Origin: Bacteroides sp.
Lineage (GTDB): Bacteria; Bacteroidota; Bacteroidia; Bacteroidales; Bacteroidaceae
Direction of reading: 5' to 3'
NCBI GenBank assembly: GCA_019414665.1
Contig: DXLO01000002.1
Location: 62,001-126,000, forward strand
Length of the DNA stretch: 64,000 bases
Positions 28,625-38,172 of this stretch are shown one piece after another. Every line of letters starts with the position of its first letter. Within the stretch, counting starts at the first letter, position 1. The notes under the pieces are model-generated. The model saw nothing but the letters and a program-made list of their open reading frames with translations, had not been told where the DNA came from and ran no database searches. The translations under genes and the position numbers were made by a program.

Positions 28625-29398
28625 ATGAAAGTAGCAATTATTGGTGCGGGAAATATGGGAGGGGCCATTGCTCGCGGCCTTGCCCAAGGCACTATCATTC
28701 CAGCGAGTGATGTAACAGTAGCCGATCCGTTCAGCGGAAGTCTGGAAACTCTACAGGCGGATTATCCGGAGATTAATGTGACAACGGAAAATCCGAAAGC
28801 GATAAAGGATGCCGATATCGTTATTCTGGCTGTAAAGCCGTGGTTAATAGACCAAGTGTTGAGTGTGGTTCATTTGACTCCACGGCAAGTATTGGTTTCT
28901 ATTGCAGGTGGTGTAACTTTCGAACAGCTGGTAAAGAGTGTAGGTCCGGAACAGACCATATTCCGTTTGATTCCCAATACTGCTATTTCTCAGTTGGAAA
29001 GTATGACTTTGATATCCAGTCGTAACGCCAGTAAGGAACAAGAACAACTGATGCTGGATATCTTTAATGAATTAGGATTGGCTATGCTTATTCCTGAAAG
29101 TCAGATGGCTGCTACTACGGCTTTGACTTCATGTGGTATCGCATATGTCTTGAAATATATTCAGGCAGCTATGCAGGCAGGTATTGAATTGGGGATTTAT
29201 CCGAAAGATGCACAGAAAATGGTTGCCCAGTCTGTGAAAGGAGCCGCTTCCTTGATATTGAATAATGATACTCATCCCAGTGTGGAAATAGATAAGGTGT
29301 GTACGCCCGGTGGTATGACTATCAAGGGTATTAATGAATTGGATCACGAAGGGTTTGACTCAGCGATCATTAAAGCAATGAAGGCTTGTCTGAAATAG
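28625..29398 (+). CDS. proC: Pyrroline-5-carboxylate reductase
   Basis: This enzyme reduces 1-pyrroline-5-carboxylate to proline with NAD(P)H, the last step of proline synthesis. The Rossmann motif IIGAGNMGGAIARGL starts at residue 5. LAVKPW, SIAGGVTFEQL and the C-terminal signature VCTPGGMTIKGINEL are all present. The 257 residues are close to the family norm. It follows the arginine genes but has its own promoter and sits after a terminator. Confidence 0.95.
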   Translation: MKVAIIGAGNMGGAIARGLAQGTIIPASDVTVADPFSGSLETLQADYPEINVTTENPKAIKDADIVILAVKPWLIDQVLSVVHLTPRQVLVSIAGGVTFEQLVKSVGPEQTIFRLIPNTAISQLESMTLISSRNASKEQEQLMLDIFNELGLAMLIPESQMAATTALTSCGIAYVLKYIQAAMQAGIELGIYPKDAQKMVAQSVKGAASLILNNDTHPSVEIDKVCTPGGMTIKGINELDHEGFDSAIIKAMKACLK

Positions 29399-29512
29399 AA
29401 ACAACCTCATGGAAATGACGTGGATAACACGGTTCTCGTTTTTGTGTATTGTGTTATCTACGTTTTTATAGAAGGTACTTTTGCAGGTTTAGTATAAAAA
29501 TATGTTCACTTT

Positions 29513-29546
29513 TTTGTTTCCGATTTCATATTTCATGTTATCTTTG
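29513..29546 (+). promoter_or_regulatory. Promoter of the AraC regulator at 29581
   Basis: TTTG (29513-29516), a 22-base spacer and TATCTTTG (29539-29546) resemble the Bacteroides consensus. The ATG is 34 bases downstream of the -7 box. Confidence 0.6.
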
Positions 29547-29580
29547 CTATACAAGATCAGATCTAATGTGAAAGAGAAAT

Positions 29581-30471
29581 ATGATAAACACAGAATTGTT
29601 CAAAGAAGTGTCACCTTTGTCTGCCAAGGATTGCTTTATTTTGATAGAGCGTCAGAAATCGAATTTTAATTTTCCTATACATATACATCCCGAATATGAA
29701 CTGAACTATATTGAGAATGCAAAAGGCGCACAACGCATTGTGGGAGACTCCATAGAAGAAATAGAAGAAGAGGAACTGGTGCTGGTCACCAATCCTCAAT
29801 TGGAACATGCTTGGAGGGATTATAACAACAAGCCGCAGAATATCCATGAAATAACCATTCAGTTTCATTCCGATCTGCTTTCCGACCAGATTCTGAACAG
29901 GAACCAGATGATCAGCATTCGGGAACTTTTCCACCGTGCCCGTAAAGGAATCGTGTTCAGCAGGGAGACTATCGCGAAAGTCCGTCCGTTGTTGAAAACG
30001 CTGTCTTGCGAGAACGATAGTTTCTATTCCTTGATAAAACTGCTTGTTATTCTTCATGAATTATCATTGGACAAAGGGATGCGTGAGCTATCAACCGGGC
30101 AGTTTGCCATTAACTCTGTTTCCAAAGAGCATACTAACGAGAAGTTGAACAAGGTGCTGGATTATGTTCATTTTCATTTTTCGGAAGTGATCCGTCTTGC
30201 AGATGTAGCTAAAATGGTAAATATGAGCGAGGCCTCATTCTGTCGTTTTATCAAACAGCATACTTCCAAAAGTTTTATCGATTTCCTTACTGATATCCGC
30301 TTGGGGGCCGCTTCACGTGCTTTGGTTGATTCTTCCTTGTCAATAGCTGAAATAGGATATGATTGTGGCTTTAATAATCTATCCAATTTCAACCGTATCT
30401 TTAAAAAGAAAAAAGGAGTGACTCCTAAAGAGTTCCGTGATAATTATCGTAAGAACAAGACTATCATTTAA
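29581..30471 (+). CDS. AraC-family transcriptional regulator with cupin domain
   Basis: The 296-residue protein has a cupin-like ligand domain (about 20-100, with FPIHIHPEYELNYI) and a C-terminal AraC helix-turn-helix pair. The first helix-turn-helix is in VIRLADVAKMVNMSEASFCR; the second ends the classic signature CGFNNLSNFNRIFKKKKGVT. It is probably a cytosolic sensor of a sugar or related metabolite. The next genes are the GH30 lipoprotein and a SusC/SusD pair, which makes them candidate targets. No helix-turn-helix damage is seen. Confidence 0.92.
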   Translation: MINTELFKEVSPLSAKDCFILIERQKSNFNFPIHIHPEYELNYIENAKGAQRIVGDSIEEIEEEELVLVTNPQLEHAWRDYNNKPQNIHEITIQFHSDLLSDQILNRNQMISIRELFHRARKGIVFSRETIAKVRPLLKTLSCENDSFYSLIKLLVILHELSLDKGMRELSTGQFAINSVSKEHTNEKLNKVLDYVHFHFSEVIRLADVAKMVNMSEASFCRFIKQHTSKSFIDFLTDIRLGAASRALVDSSLSIAEIGYDCGFNNLSNFNRIFKKKKGVTPKEFRDNYRKNKTII

Positions 30472-30694
30472 AAGGTTCGGCCGGAACTTTCTCATGGACT
30501 TGCCTGATTTTGACAGCACTAAAAGAAAGCGGATTTTCTGAAAGTTCGGGGATGTTGTAGGATTTGAATGCCTGGAAATAATGTTCCGTGTCTTTTTGCG
30601 GTACTACGAACGGCTTGTAAGTTTTTTCTTCTTTATTCGGATAGCCAGAACAAGGCTTCTCATATTGACGGTCTCTATTTTGATAAAATATCAT
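30464..30694 (-). CDS. Hypothetical short ORF, possible 3' remnant
   Basis: A 76-codon frame runs convergently into the AraC gene and overlaps its end by 8 bases. The translation is hydrophilic with no signal peptide or transmembrane span. The C-terminal half (SYNIPELSENPLSFSAVKI) reads like real protein, so it could be the tail of a lost gene. No family was recognised and it may not be expressed. Confidence 0.25.
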   Translation of the reverse strand: MIFYQNRDRQYEKPCSGYPNKEEKTYKPFVVPQKDTEHYFQAFKSYNIPELSENPLSFSAVKIRQVHEKVPAEPFK

Positions 30695-30738
30695 AAGTAT
30701 ATGTTCGGATAGTATTGGTTTGTCTGTCGGTAAATTTC

Positions 30739-30746
30739 CATCTTTG
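30739..30746 (+). promoter_or_regulatory. Possible -7 box for the GH30 gene
   Basis: CATCTTTG differs from TAnnTTTG at its first base and lies 57 bases before the ATG. The spacing of upstream TTTG or TTGG motifs is not ideal. Assignment is tentative. Confidence 0.35.
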
Positions 30747-30803
30747 CCTTTGGGTTACAACCTGGTAAAACTTTGAATACTAACCTTAAAAAAGACAAGT
30801 GTC

Positions 30804-32318
30804 ATGAAAAAGCTATCTTACCTTTTTGCCGTGGCAGCTTCCGCCGCTTGCCTCTGTGCCTGTACCGATGTTACCGATGCTCTTCCGGCAGAACAAATCC
30901 CGGCCGATGCACGTAGTACCTTGGGGGCCGATGTAGTTCTTCAGTGGAACAACGAAGAACAAACCATCGATGGTTTTGGTGTGGCGCAGGCCGGCTGGTC
31001 CGACTATCTTTATGCCCACCGCAAGCGTCAGGAGATTATGGATGTGATGTTCGGACAGGACGGGCTTCGCCTCAGTATCCTCAGGGGCGAGGTATTCCCC
31101 CATTACGATGAAACCACGTTTAATATGGACGAGGATATCAATCTGTCTTTGGACGATCCTTTTTTCGATATTGATTTCAACCGTGATGAGAATCGTGTTG
31201 CCGAAGGCATCGCACAGCGCAACGGACAGTTGTGGATCATGAAAAAAGCGAAGCAGGAATACGGTGTGGACAAACTCATCTTTTCCGTTTGGTCTGCTCT
31301 GGCTTATATGAAAAGCAACGGCAGTACCTCGCAAGGTTTTTTGAAACGCGGCAGCTACCAGGCCTTTGCCGACTATCTTTCCAATTTCTGTGATGCCTAC
31401 ACAGCGGCAGGCCTGCCTGTCTATGCCATCTCTCCTGCCAACGAGCCCGAGTATGCGGCAAGCTGGAACTCATGCCTCTGGCTTCCCGGTACCACTACGC
31501 TGGGACCGTTCATTGTGAATAACTTAGGTCCCAAGTTGCGACAAACCCATCCCGAAACCCGGATTATCTTTGGCGAGAATGCCCAGTGGTCTGCCATTCT
31601 GGGCTTTATCATGGGCAGTAAAAATTATGTGCGCGACATTCTGAACCTGAATCCTAAAATCACCAACTTTCCCGTCATTGCCGCCGGACACGGCTATGTG
31701 GATCCTGTGACCGGGAAAGATCCTGCCATTGAACCGTTCAGCAAAGCCGAATCGAAGGGAATTCCCGTGTGGCTGACCGAAATCAGCGATCCTACGGAAA
31801 GTTATGATGCTACCATGACCAGTGGCTTGAAATGGGCGAAGAAGTTCCATCGTTTCTTGTGTGAGGCCAATACCGGCGCTATTGTGTGGTGGGCAGGTGC
31901 TATACCGGATGGCGGAACCACCGAGGGGCTGATTAACATTGAAAAGAACCGCGTGGACTATGAAGTGACCAAGCGTTGCGAGGTGTTCGGCAACTTCTCC
32001 CGTTACATCCCTGTAGGAAGCAAGCGCATCTCGGCGCAATATGATTTCGAACAAGGCTATATGGTGTCTGGCTATAAATATGGTGACAACGGTTACACGG
32101 TTGTAGCCATCAACCCTGCGGATCATGAAGTAGTTATTTCGTTGGCTCTTGAAAGCGCTCAGGTTTCCGGTGCTTTGCAAGGCTATGTCACCGATGACAC
32201 CCGTAAATGGGAGCCGGTGGAAGCTGTTCAACCTGCCGATGGTGTCTATACCCTGACCTTGCCGGCCCGTAGCGTGGTTTCCTATACCGGAACTGTGTTG
32301 AGTAGTTCGTCTTTGTAA
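30804..32318 (+). CDS. GH30-family glycoside hydrolase lipoprotein
   Basis: The 504-residue protein starts with a lipoprotein signal (FAVAASAACLCAC), so it is probably surface-anchored. A GH30-type (beta/alpha)8 barrel with an attached beta-sandwich is indicated by DGFGVAQAGWS, LRLSILRGE, the acid/base Glu in SPANEPEY (E214) and the nucleophile in VWLTEIS (E326). The C-terminal GYTVVAINP and LPARSVVSYTG strands fit the side beta domain. GH30 enzymes act on beta-1,6-glucan, glucuronoxylan or glucosyl/xylosyl substrates; the subfamily cannot be fixed by eye. The gene is noticeably richer in G and C than the SusC/SusD pair that follows, which hints at a different origin. Confidence 0.88.
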   Translation: MKKLSYLFAVAASAACLCACTDVTDALPAEQIPADARSTLGADVVLQWNNEEQTIDGFGVAQAGWSDYLYAHRKRQEIMDVMFGQDGLRLSILRGEVFPHYDETTFNMDEDINLSLDDPFFDIDFNRDENRVAEGIAQRNGQLWIMKKAKQEYGVDKLIFSVWSALAYMKSNGSTSQGFLKRGSYQAFADYLSNFCDAYTAAGLPVYAISPANEPEYAASWNSCLWLPGTTTLGPFIVNNLGPKLRQTHPETRIIFGENAQWSAILGFIMGSKNYVRDILNLNPKITNFPVIAAGHGYVDPVTGKDPAIEPFSKAESKGIPVWLTEISDPTESYDATMTSGLKWAKKFHRFLCEANTGAIVWWAGAIPDGGTTEGLINIEKNRVDYEVTKRCEVFGNFSRYIPVGSKRISAQYDFEQGYMVSGYKYGDNGYTVVAINPADHEVVISLALESAQVSGALQGYVTDDTRKWEPVEAVQPADGVYTLTLPARSVVSYTGTVLSSSSL

Positions 32319-32943
32319 CATTGATTCTGTTTTTATTTCTACGCTGCAATAGTTTTTTGTTCCGTCATTGTATTGCGCTGATAAACAGTAATATGCGGTG
32401 ACGGAATTTCCTGTATCCCCACGAAGTGCTTTTTCGTTTTTTTCTTGCAGAAGCCGGTTCGTCGGATATCGGTTTCCATGTCGGGTACGTAATCTTGATA
32501 TATGTATGGCAGTATCCGTGCAAGGGGATGGGAGTTTCCATGCAAGAAGACTGCATCATTTGTTGCACCACTCGGCTGAACGTGCCTTTTCACTCAAGTG
32601 AAGTGCCGTTGCCACCTGTGTGAAACGGTTGCTTCACCAAGGTGAAGCAATAAAGTCATAAGACTGTTTTCACGGTTGCATCCTGTTGATAAAATACATC
32701 TATTGAAGTTTTGTCATTTTGTGTGTGGCGGTTGTTGTGTTGTACATTGATGAACGATACCGCCGCTTACCTACCGGTTGAGAGCCTTTATGGATGTTTT
32801 TTCACAGTAATTGGTTGATAATTAGAAGAATACTGTGTAGGAAAAATTTTATATTTCACGTTCAATTCAGATGTGTTTTCCATTGTCTTGAAGAATTTTT
32901 TTTTGATATTGATAAGATTTCATTGTTTAATGCTTGAATTGTA
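32319..32943. other. Long gene-free region with short palindromes
   Basis: No convincing gene was found between the GH30 gene and the next promoter. A minus-strand frame of 84 codons at 32339-32593 has no family features. Short palindromes occur at 32589-32602 and 32629-32650. Confidence 0.5.
32589..32650. repeat. Pair of TTCAC-type palindromes
   Basis: TTCACT-CA-AGTGAA (32589-32602) and TTGCTTCACC-AA-GGTGAAGCAA (32629-32650) are near-perfect palindromes sharing the TTCAC/GTGAA half-site, 26 bases apart. They could be a protein-binding site or repeat debris. Confidence 0.4.
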
Positions 32944-32975
32944 TTTGTTCCTGCTTGCTTGAATTGCCATCTTTG
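32944..32975 (+). promoter_or_regulatory. Promoter for the SusC operon at 33149
   Basis: TTTG (32944-32947), a 20-base spacer and CATCTTTG (32968-32975) fit the Bacteroides promoter except for the first -7 base. The leader from here to the SusC start is about 170 bases and contains a broken signal-peptide ORF. Confidence 0.5.
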
Positions 32976-33002
32976 CAATGTTAATTTTTAATTCAAATAA
33001 CT

Positions 33003-33112
33003 ATGAAAACAAAGACATTCTTAATTTCAGCTGCTATTCTTCCATCCATGGGGCATTACCGTTGTTTGCGAAAGCAATAACGTGTTGGAAATCTATTTTT
33101 AGTTAATTTTAC
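33003..33112 (+). pseudogene. Frameshifted secretory leader remnant
   Basis: The ATG at 33003 encodes MKTKTFLISAAILPSMG and then HYRCLRKQ and a stop. Adding one base in the GGGG run near 33050 would restore GALPLFAKA, a classical signal-peptide end, before another stop about ten codons later. It looks like the 5' stub of a lost secreted or outer-membrane protein gene in the leader of the current SusC operon. It could also be a short leader peptide. Confidence 0.45.
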
Positions 33113-33148
33113 AGCAATATTTTTTAATTAAACTCTAATACATTATTT

Positions 33149-36100
33149 ATGAAACAAATTGCATTTACATGGTTGCTGTGCATACTTAGTATATGTGCCT
33201 ATGCTCAGCAAATTACTGTTACCGGAACAGTGACGGATGCGGAGAATAATCCGTTGATTGGTGCGGCTGTTGTTGTAGTAGGAACTACGGATGGCGTGAT
33301 TACCGATTTTGATGGCAAATATACCATTAAGGCCGCTTCCGGTCAGTCTTTGAATTTCTCTTATGTAGGTTATCAGGAGCAAACTGTTAAGGTTGATGGC
33401 CGCAGTGTGATTAATGTGAAATTGTCGGAAGGTGAATTGTTGGACGAGGTGGTGGTTATCGGTTACGGTACAGTGAAGAAAAGCCATTTGACAGGTGCGG
33501 TCGCTTCTGTTTCCGGTAAAGAGTTACAGGCAAATGTTGCACGTAGTGCTTCAGCTGCTTTGCAAGGAAGAGTTGCCGGTGTTACTGTGTCGGCTGCCAA
33601 CGGTCAGCCGGGGGAAGGCTTGAATATTAATGTCCGTGGTATCAGTTCATTGAGTGCCACCAGTCCGCTTTATGTGATTGACGGTGTGTATGGTGATATC
33701 AATATGGTTGATCCCGCTGACATTCAGTCTATTGAAGTGTTGAAAGATGCTTCGGCTGCTGCTATTTATGGTTCTCGTGCTGCTAATGGTGTTGTATTGG
33801 TCACTACTAAAGGCGGTCGTTTGGAAACTTCTGCCCGTGTAACAGTGGATGCCTATACAGGCGTTCAGATGGTTGCCAAATACATTGATGTAATGGATGG
33901 TAATCAGCTTCGCGATTTGGCAAAGGCTACCGGTTATAGTTCGGCAGAAGGGTTGCTGAATTGGAATGGAGGTGCTGGAACAGACTGGCAGAAAGAACTT
34001 TATAACTCGGCTATGGTGAGCAAGGTTAGCTTGAATGTATCTGGAGGAAACAAGACCTCGACCTATAATCTGTCGGGAAGCTATCTTAACCAGGATGGTA
34101 TTGTGAATACTACCGGTTATGAGGCATGGAACATTCGTGCTAAGAATACTTTTTCTTTTTTCAATAATCATTTGCGTATGGGGACTACGTTGATGATGAA
34201 ATTCTATAAAAAGAAGTATGAAGATGTTTCATATACCTCCGCTCTGACAGCTGTGCCTATGTGGAATGTATATGGTGAAGATGGCACTTGGGGTGTCGCT
34301 CCGGAATGGACCAGAGGAGATAATCCTGTAGGTTGGACAGAAGCCTATGATTACCAAAGACATGGGATAGACATTTTATTGAATGGCTATGCCGAAGTGG
34401 ATTTGTTCTTGAAAGGATTGAAATATAAATTCAATGTAGGTATAAACAAATATACAAGACGTAATTATGCCTATAGTTCTCCTTATTATTTCAGTTCTAC
34501 TTCACAAAAGAATGAAGCGGAATTGTCGGAAAGTACAGACTGGGAGAACGATTGGTTGATTGAAAATACAATCAATTATGATAATACGTTTGGCAATCAT
34601 ACGGTTTCTGCTTTGGTGGGTTATTCTGCCCAGCGTAACAATGCGCGTGGTTTTGGTGCAGGACGTAAGGGTTTCCCGGAAGGTTTCTCTGTGATTGACG
34701 CCGGTTCGGTTTCTTCACAAAATACATCGGGTAGCGCATGGGCCAATACAATGATTTCTATGTTTGGGCGTGTGATGTATTCGTATGCCGATCGTTATAT
34801 GCTGTCTGCTTCTGTTCGTCGGGACGGTTCTTCCAAATTTGCAGATGGAAACCGCTGGGGCACATTCCCGTCTGTATCTTTGGGTTGGAATGTGATGAAT
34901 GAAGATTTCTTTGAAAATATCAAGGAAACCATGAATGAATTGAAAATTCGTGCCAGTTATGGTGTACTGGGTAATTTGAGCGGCATTGGCAATTATGCTA
35001 CCCAGTCTGTTGTTTATAAAGGTATGAATAACATGATGGGCACAGAACTTTGGGAAGGTGCCATTACCGGTAAGGAATGGACTTCACCCATGAATGTGAC
35101 TTGGGAAAAGACGAAGACTTTGAACTTGGGTTTGGATTTTGCTTTCTTGAACAATAAGTTCAGTGTCAGTGCTGATTATTTTATTCAGAAAACAGAAGAT
35201 ATGTTGTTGTCTATGCCGCAGTCTTTGAGTTTTGGCTTGAGTGGGAATCCTACAGTAAATGCAGGTACAGTAGAAAACAAAGGATTTGAAATTTCATTGA
35301 ATCACCGTAATAATGTAGGCGATTTGTATTATCATGTAGGTGTCAATGCCACCTTTATCAAGAATGAACTGACGGAAGTAAACGGAAGTCGTGATGAATG
35401 GCAGGGATTCAATCCTCATGCCAAAGGAACGATTACTTATGCCAAGACCGGTCATTCCATAGGTTATTTCAATTTGATAAAGACGGATGGTGTATTCCAA
35501 AGCCAACAAGAAATTGATGCGTATGTGGATAAGAACGGTAATAAGATCCAGCCTAATGCACAACCGGGTGACTTGCGTTTCGTGGATTATAACGGAGATG
35601 GTAAGATTGACAATAATGACCGTCAGGATGTAGGCTCTGCTTTCCCGAAAGTTAACTTGGGTGTAAGTCTGGGTGCTGAATGGAAAGGTTTGGATTTGAA
35701 TATGTTCTTTGACGGAAACTTTGGCAACAAGATTTACAATGCCCAGTATTATAGTACGGTTTATAATGAATCAACGGGAAACCAATATGCAGAACGCATG
35801 AACAGCTGGACTGAAAACAATCATTCTGACATTCCTCGCTGTTTGTTTGGTACTAGCGATCCTAATGGTACAAACTGGGGCTATACGGACCGTTGGTTGG
35901 AAAATGGTTCATTCTTGCGCTTGAAGACTTTGGAATTAGGTTATACGTTGCCCAAAGTATGGGTATCTAAAGCCGGTTTGCAGAATGTGCGTGTTTATAC
36001 GGCTATGGAAAACCTTTTCACTATAACCGATTATAAAGGATATACTCCTGACTTGGGTATGGTAGATGCCGATGGTGCCGGTACATCAGGTGGTTCGGGT

Positions 36101-36178
36101 GTAATGACCCGTGGTTGTGATGACGGTCGTTATCCGATGGCACGTACTATCACCTTTGGTTTACAAGTAAATTTCTAA
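33149..36178 (+). CDS. SusC-type TonB-dependent glycan importer
   Basis: The 1009-residue outer-membrane protein has a short signal peptide (ending CAYAQ), a carboxypeptidase-regulatory-like domain (VTGTVTDAENNPLIGAAVV to FSYVGYQEQ), the linker VVIGYGTVKKSHLTGAV near residue 101, the plug (ALQGRVAGVTV to AAIYGSRAANGVVLVTT) and a long barrel ending FGLQVNF. It pairs with the SusD gene that starts 26 bases later. No HTCS is adjacent; the AraC regulator and GH30 enzyme upstream may belong to the same locus. Confidence 0.95.
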   Translation: MKQIAFTWLLCILSICAYAQQITVTGTVTDAENNPLIGAAVVVVGTTDGVITDFDGKYTIKAASGQSLNFSYVGYQEQTVKVDGRSVINVKLSEGELLDEVVVIGYGTVKKSHLTGAVASVSGKELQANVARSASAALQGRVAGVTVSAANGQPGEGLNINVRGISSLSATSPLYVIDGVYGDINMVDPADIQSIEVLKDASAAAIYGSRAANGVVLVTTKGGRLETSARVTVDAYTGVQMVAKYIDVMDGNQLRDLAKATGYSSAEGLLNWNGGAGTDWQKELYNSAMVSKVSLNVSGGNKTSTYNLSGSYLNQDGIVNTTGYEAWNIRAKNTFSFFNNHLRMGTTLMMKFYKKKYEDVSYTSALTAVPMWNVYGEDGTWGVAPEWTRGDNPVGWTEAYDYQRHGIDILLNGYAEVDLFLKGLKYKFNVGINKYTRRNYAYSSPYYFSSTSQKNEAELSESTDWENDWLIENTINYDNTFGNHTVSALVGYSAQRNNARGFGAGRKGFPEGFSVIDAGSVSSQNTSGSAWANTMISMFGRVMYSYADRYMLSASVRRDGSSKFADGNRWGTFPSVSLGWNVMNEDFFENIKETMNELKIRASYGVLGNLSGIGNYATQSVVYKGMNNMMGTELWEGAITGKEWTSPMNVTWEKTKTLNLGLDFAFLNNKFSVSADYFIQKTEDMLLSMPQSLSFGLSGNPTVNAGTVENKGFEISLNHRNNVGDLYYHVGVNATFIKNELTEVNGSRDEWQGFNPHAKGTITYAKTGHSIGYFNLIKTDGVFQSQQEIDAYVDKNGNKIQPNAQPGDLRFVDYNGDGKIDNNDRQDVGSAFPKVNLGVSLGAEWKGLDLNMFFDGNFGNKIYNAQYYSTVYNESTGNQYAERMNSWTENNHSDIPRCLFGTSDPNGTNWGYTDRWLENGSFLRLKTLELGYTLPKVWVSKAGLQNVRVYTAMENLFTITDYKGYTPDLGMVDADGAGTSGGSGVMTRGCDDGRYPMARTITFGLQVNF

Positions 36179-36204
36179 TTAGGAATAAGTAATATTTGCA
36201 GAAT

Positions 36205-37971
36205 ATGAAAAAGAATTTTATAAAATACATAGCTGCATTGGCTGTAGCTCCAATGTTGTTGTCTTCTTGTAGTGATGACTTTCTGAATGAGATTGATCCT
36301 AATCGTCAGACTCCGACCACTTTCTGGACATCCGAGGATAATGTGATGAAAGGCTTGTCCGCAGTTTATAATCCTTTCCGCCGTATGACCAGTGGATATT
36401 ATGGTGGGTTGGAAGGCATCATGCATCTTCAGATGCGCGGTGACGACCTTTACCCCACTCGCGGAGAAGAACCTTATATTTGGGAATATTTGTCGTTTGT
36501 CAACACAACGAATACAAAGGATTTGAGCTGGGGAAACATCTATGAAGGCATTCAGATGGCAAACGAATTCATATATCGTGCGGCTACGGTTGATATGGAC
36601 GAAACCAAACGTGAGCAAATGATAGGTGAGGCTTATTTCTTACGTGGATTCTGGTACTTCCGTTTGCGTACTGATTATCGTGATGCGGTTATCCGTACTC
36701 TCCCGCAGGATGCAGATCCGGAAACTCATGGACTGTCTAGCGGTGATGAAGTGCTGGAACAGGCTATTTCAGACTTTAAGGAAGCCAAGTCTCGTTTGCC
36801 TAAGCTTCGTTCAAGCGATGAGAACGGTCGTGTAACTCAAGGTGCGGCTATTGCCATGTTGGGTAAAGCTTATATCTGGAAAGGGGATTATCAGGCCGCT
36901 AAGGATGAGTTTGAAATTATAATGAATGGTTATGGTTACGATTTGACTCAAAAGTATGAGGACAACTTCCGTGACGATACGGAATTTAATGCTGAATCTA
37001 TTTGGGAAATCAATTATGATGCCAAAGGTAATTCGGGTGACTCTTGGGGCAATGGCACTAGTGACGACTCGTTTATGGGAAACAACCTTGCTCATTATTT
37101 TGGTCCGACACTGAAAGGTGAGAATATTGGCGGTGGTTGGTATAAGATGCAACCTTCTCCCTATTTGATAAAAGAATTCATTTCCGAACAGCGTCCGGAA
37201 GGCTCTGATTCCAAATGGGATAAGCGTTTATACACTACGTGCTTCTTTAAATACTCTGATTTCGGTGATGTGAAACCGGATGAAAAATTCTATGGTGGTA
37301 AAGTGGAATTTGATGATATGTTTAAATGGACGGTACTGCCCGAAGGCGATGGCAAATATGGTATTGCCAAGCAAGGATATGCTCCTGCTTATCCGGTTAT
37401 CGAGGGTGTTCAAGGGCGTTTCATGATGAAGAAGTTTGCAGCTTGGTGGGTTCCCACAGGATGTACGATGTATTCTAACGATGCCGGACGTATCAACAAT
37501 TTACGTATTATGCGCTTTGCAGAAGTTTTGTTGCTCCACGCTGAGGCTTGTCTGGAAACCAATGATGAAAGCGGAGCAATGAAAGATATTAACCGGATTC
37601 GTGTACGTGCCGGGTTGCCGGAGAAAAACTTGAGTGGAAAAGATGCTATAATGACAGAACTCCAGAAACAGAAATTGCTGGAATTTGCCGGAGAGAATAT
37701 ACGTTGGGATGATATGGTTCGTTGGTACGGAAATGATCCTGCTAAGTTGAAAGCTATCATGCACGAACGCAAGACCGATTCTCAACATTATGAATTGCTT
37801 TACGAAGAAAATGAAAGTGGTGAAAAGGAATTGGTAGGATATAAACCGACAGACCGCATTTCGGATACACAAGGATTTGACCATTTTGAAGCTAAATTCT
37901 TGTACTTCCCGATACCTCAGGCAGAGGTGGACGCTAATTTGAATTTGGAGCAAAAGCCGGAATGGAGATGA
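36205..37971 (+). CDS. SusD/RagB-type glycan-binding lipoprotein
   Basis: This 588-residue surface lipoprotein partners the SusC just upstream. The signal ends APMLLSSC. SusD-type features include FLNEIDPNRQTPTTFWTSED at the N-terminus, TQGAAIAMLGKAYIWKGDY, the RFAEVLLLHAEA helix and the late GENIRWDDMVRWYG. It ends FPIPQAEVDANLNL, as do most homologues. An ATG at 36196 adds MQN, but the ATG at 36205 gives a standard signal peptide. A large inverted-repeat element follows the stop. Confidence 0.93.
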   Translation: MKKNFIKYIAALAVAPMLLSSCSDDFLNEIDPNRQTPTTFWTSEDNVMKGLSAVYNPFRRMTSGYYGGLEGIMHLQMRGDDLYPTRGEEPYIWEYLSFVNTTNTKDLSWGNIYEGIQMANEFIYRAATVDMDETKREQMIGEAYFLRGFWYFRLRTDYRDAVIRTLPQDADPETHGLSSGDEVLEQAISDFKEAKSRLPKLRSSDENGRVTQGAAIAMLGKAYIWKGDYQAAKDEFEIIMNGYGYDLTQKYEDNFRDDTEFNAESIWEINYDAKGNSGDSWGNGTSDDSFMGNNLAHYFGPTLKGENIGGGWYKMQPSPYLIKEFISEQRPEGSDSKWDKRLYTTCFFKYSDFGDVKPDEKFYGGKVEFDDMFKWTVLPEGDGKYGIAKQGYAPAYPVIEGVQGRFMMKKFAAWWVPTGCTMYSNDAGRINNLRIMRFAEVLLLHAEACLETNDESGAMKDINRIRVRAGLPEKNLSGKDAIMTELQKQKLLEFAGENIRWDDMVRWYGNDPAKLKAIMHERKTDSQHYELLYEENESGEKELVGYKPTDRISDTQGFDHFEAKFLYFPIPQAEVDANLNLEQKPEWR

Positions 37972-38000
37972 TTGTATTGAACTGATAATTAAAAAGTATG

Positions 38001-38153
38001 AGAGGTGTGTCAAAACGTGGATAATGCCATCGTTTAGTTCGCAGGGGCGAGGTCCGCTCGCCCGAAAACAGTTTGCTTTGTGTCTTCGGGCAGGCAAACC
38101 CTTCCCCTACAACTGACGATGGGATAGGCCCGGTTTAGTTTTGACACACTCCC
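38001..38153. repeat. Composite intergenic inverted-repeat element (copy B)
   Basis: Outer arms GGTGTGTCAAAAC (38004-38016) and GTTTAGTTTTGACACACTCC (38133-38152) face each other. Inside them are CATCGT/GACGATG, then GCAGGGGCGAGG against CCTTCCCCTAC, and GCCCGAA against TTCGGGC. The whole 150 bases could fold into one long hairpin between SusD and the sulfotransferase gene. The outer core matches the hairpins at 18089-18160 and 44244-44418. Confidence 0.65.
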
Positions 38154-38172
38154 ATAAAAACAATGAAGCCAA

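Noticed and set aside
32339..32593. 84-codon minus-strand ORF
   Set aside because: No recognisable domain, composition like the surrounding non-coding sequence, and it contains one of the palindromes.
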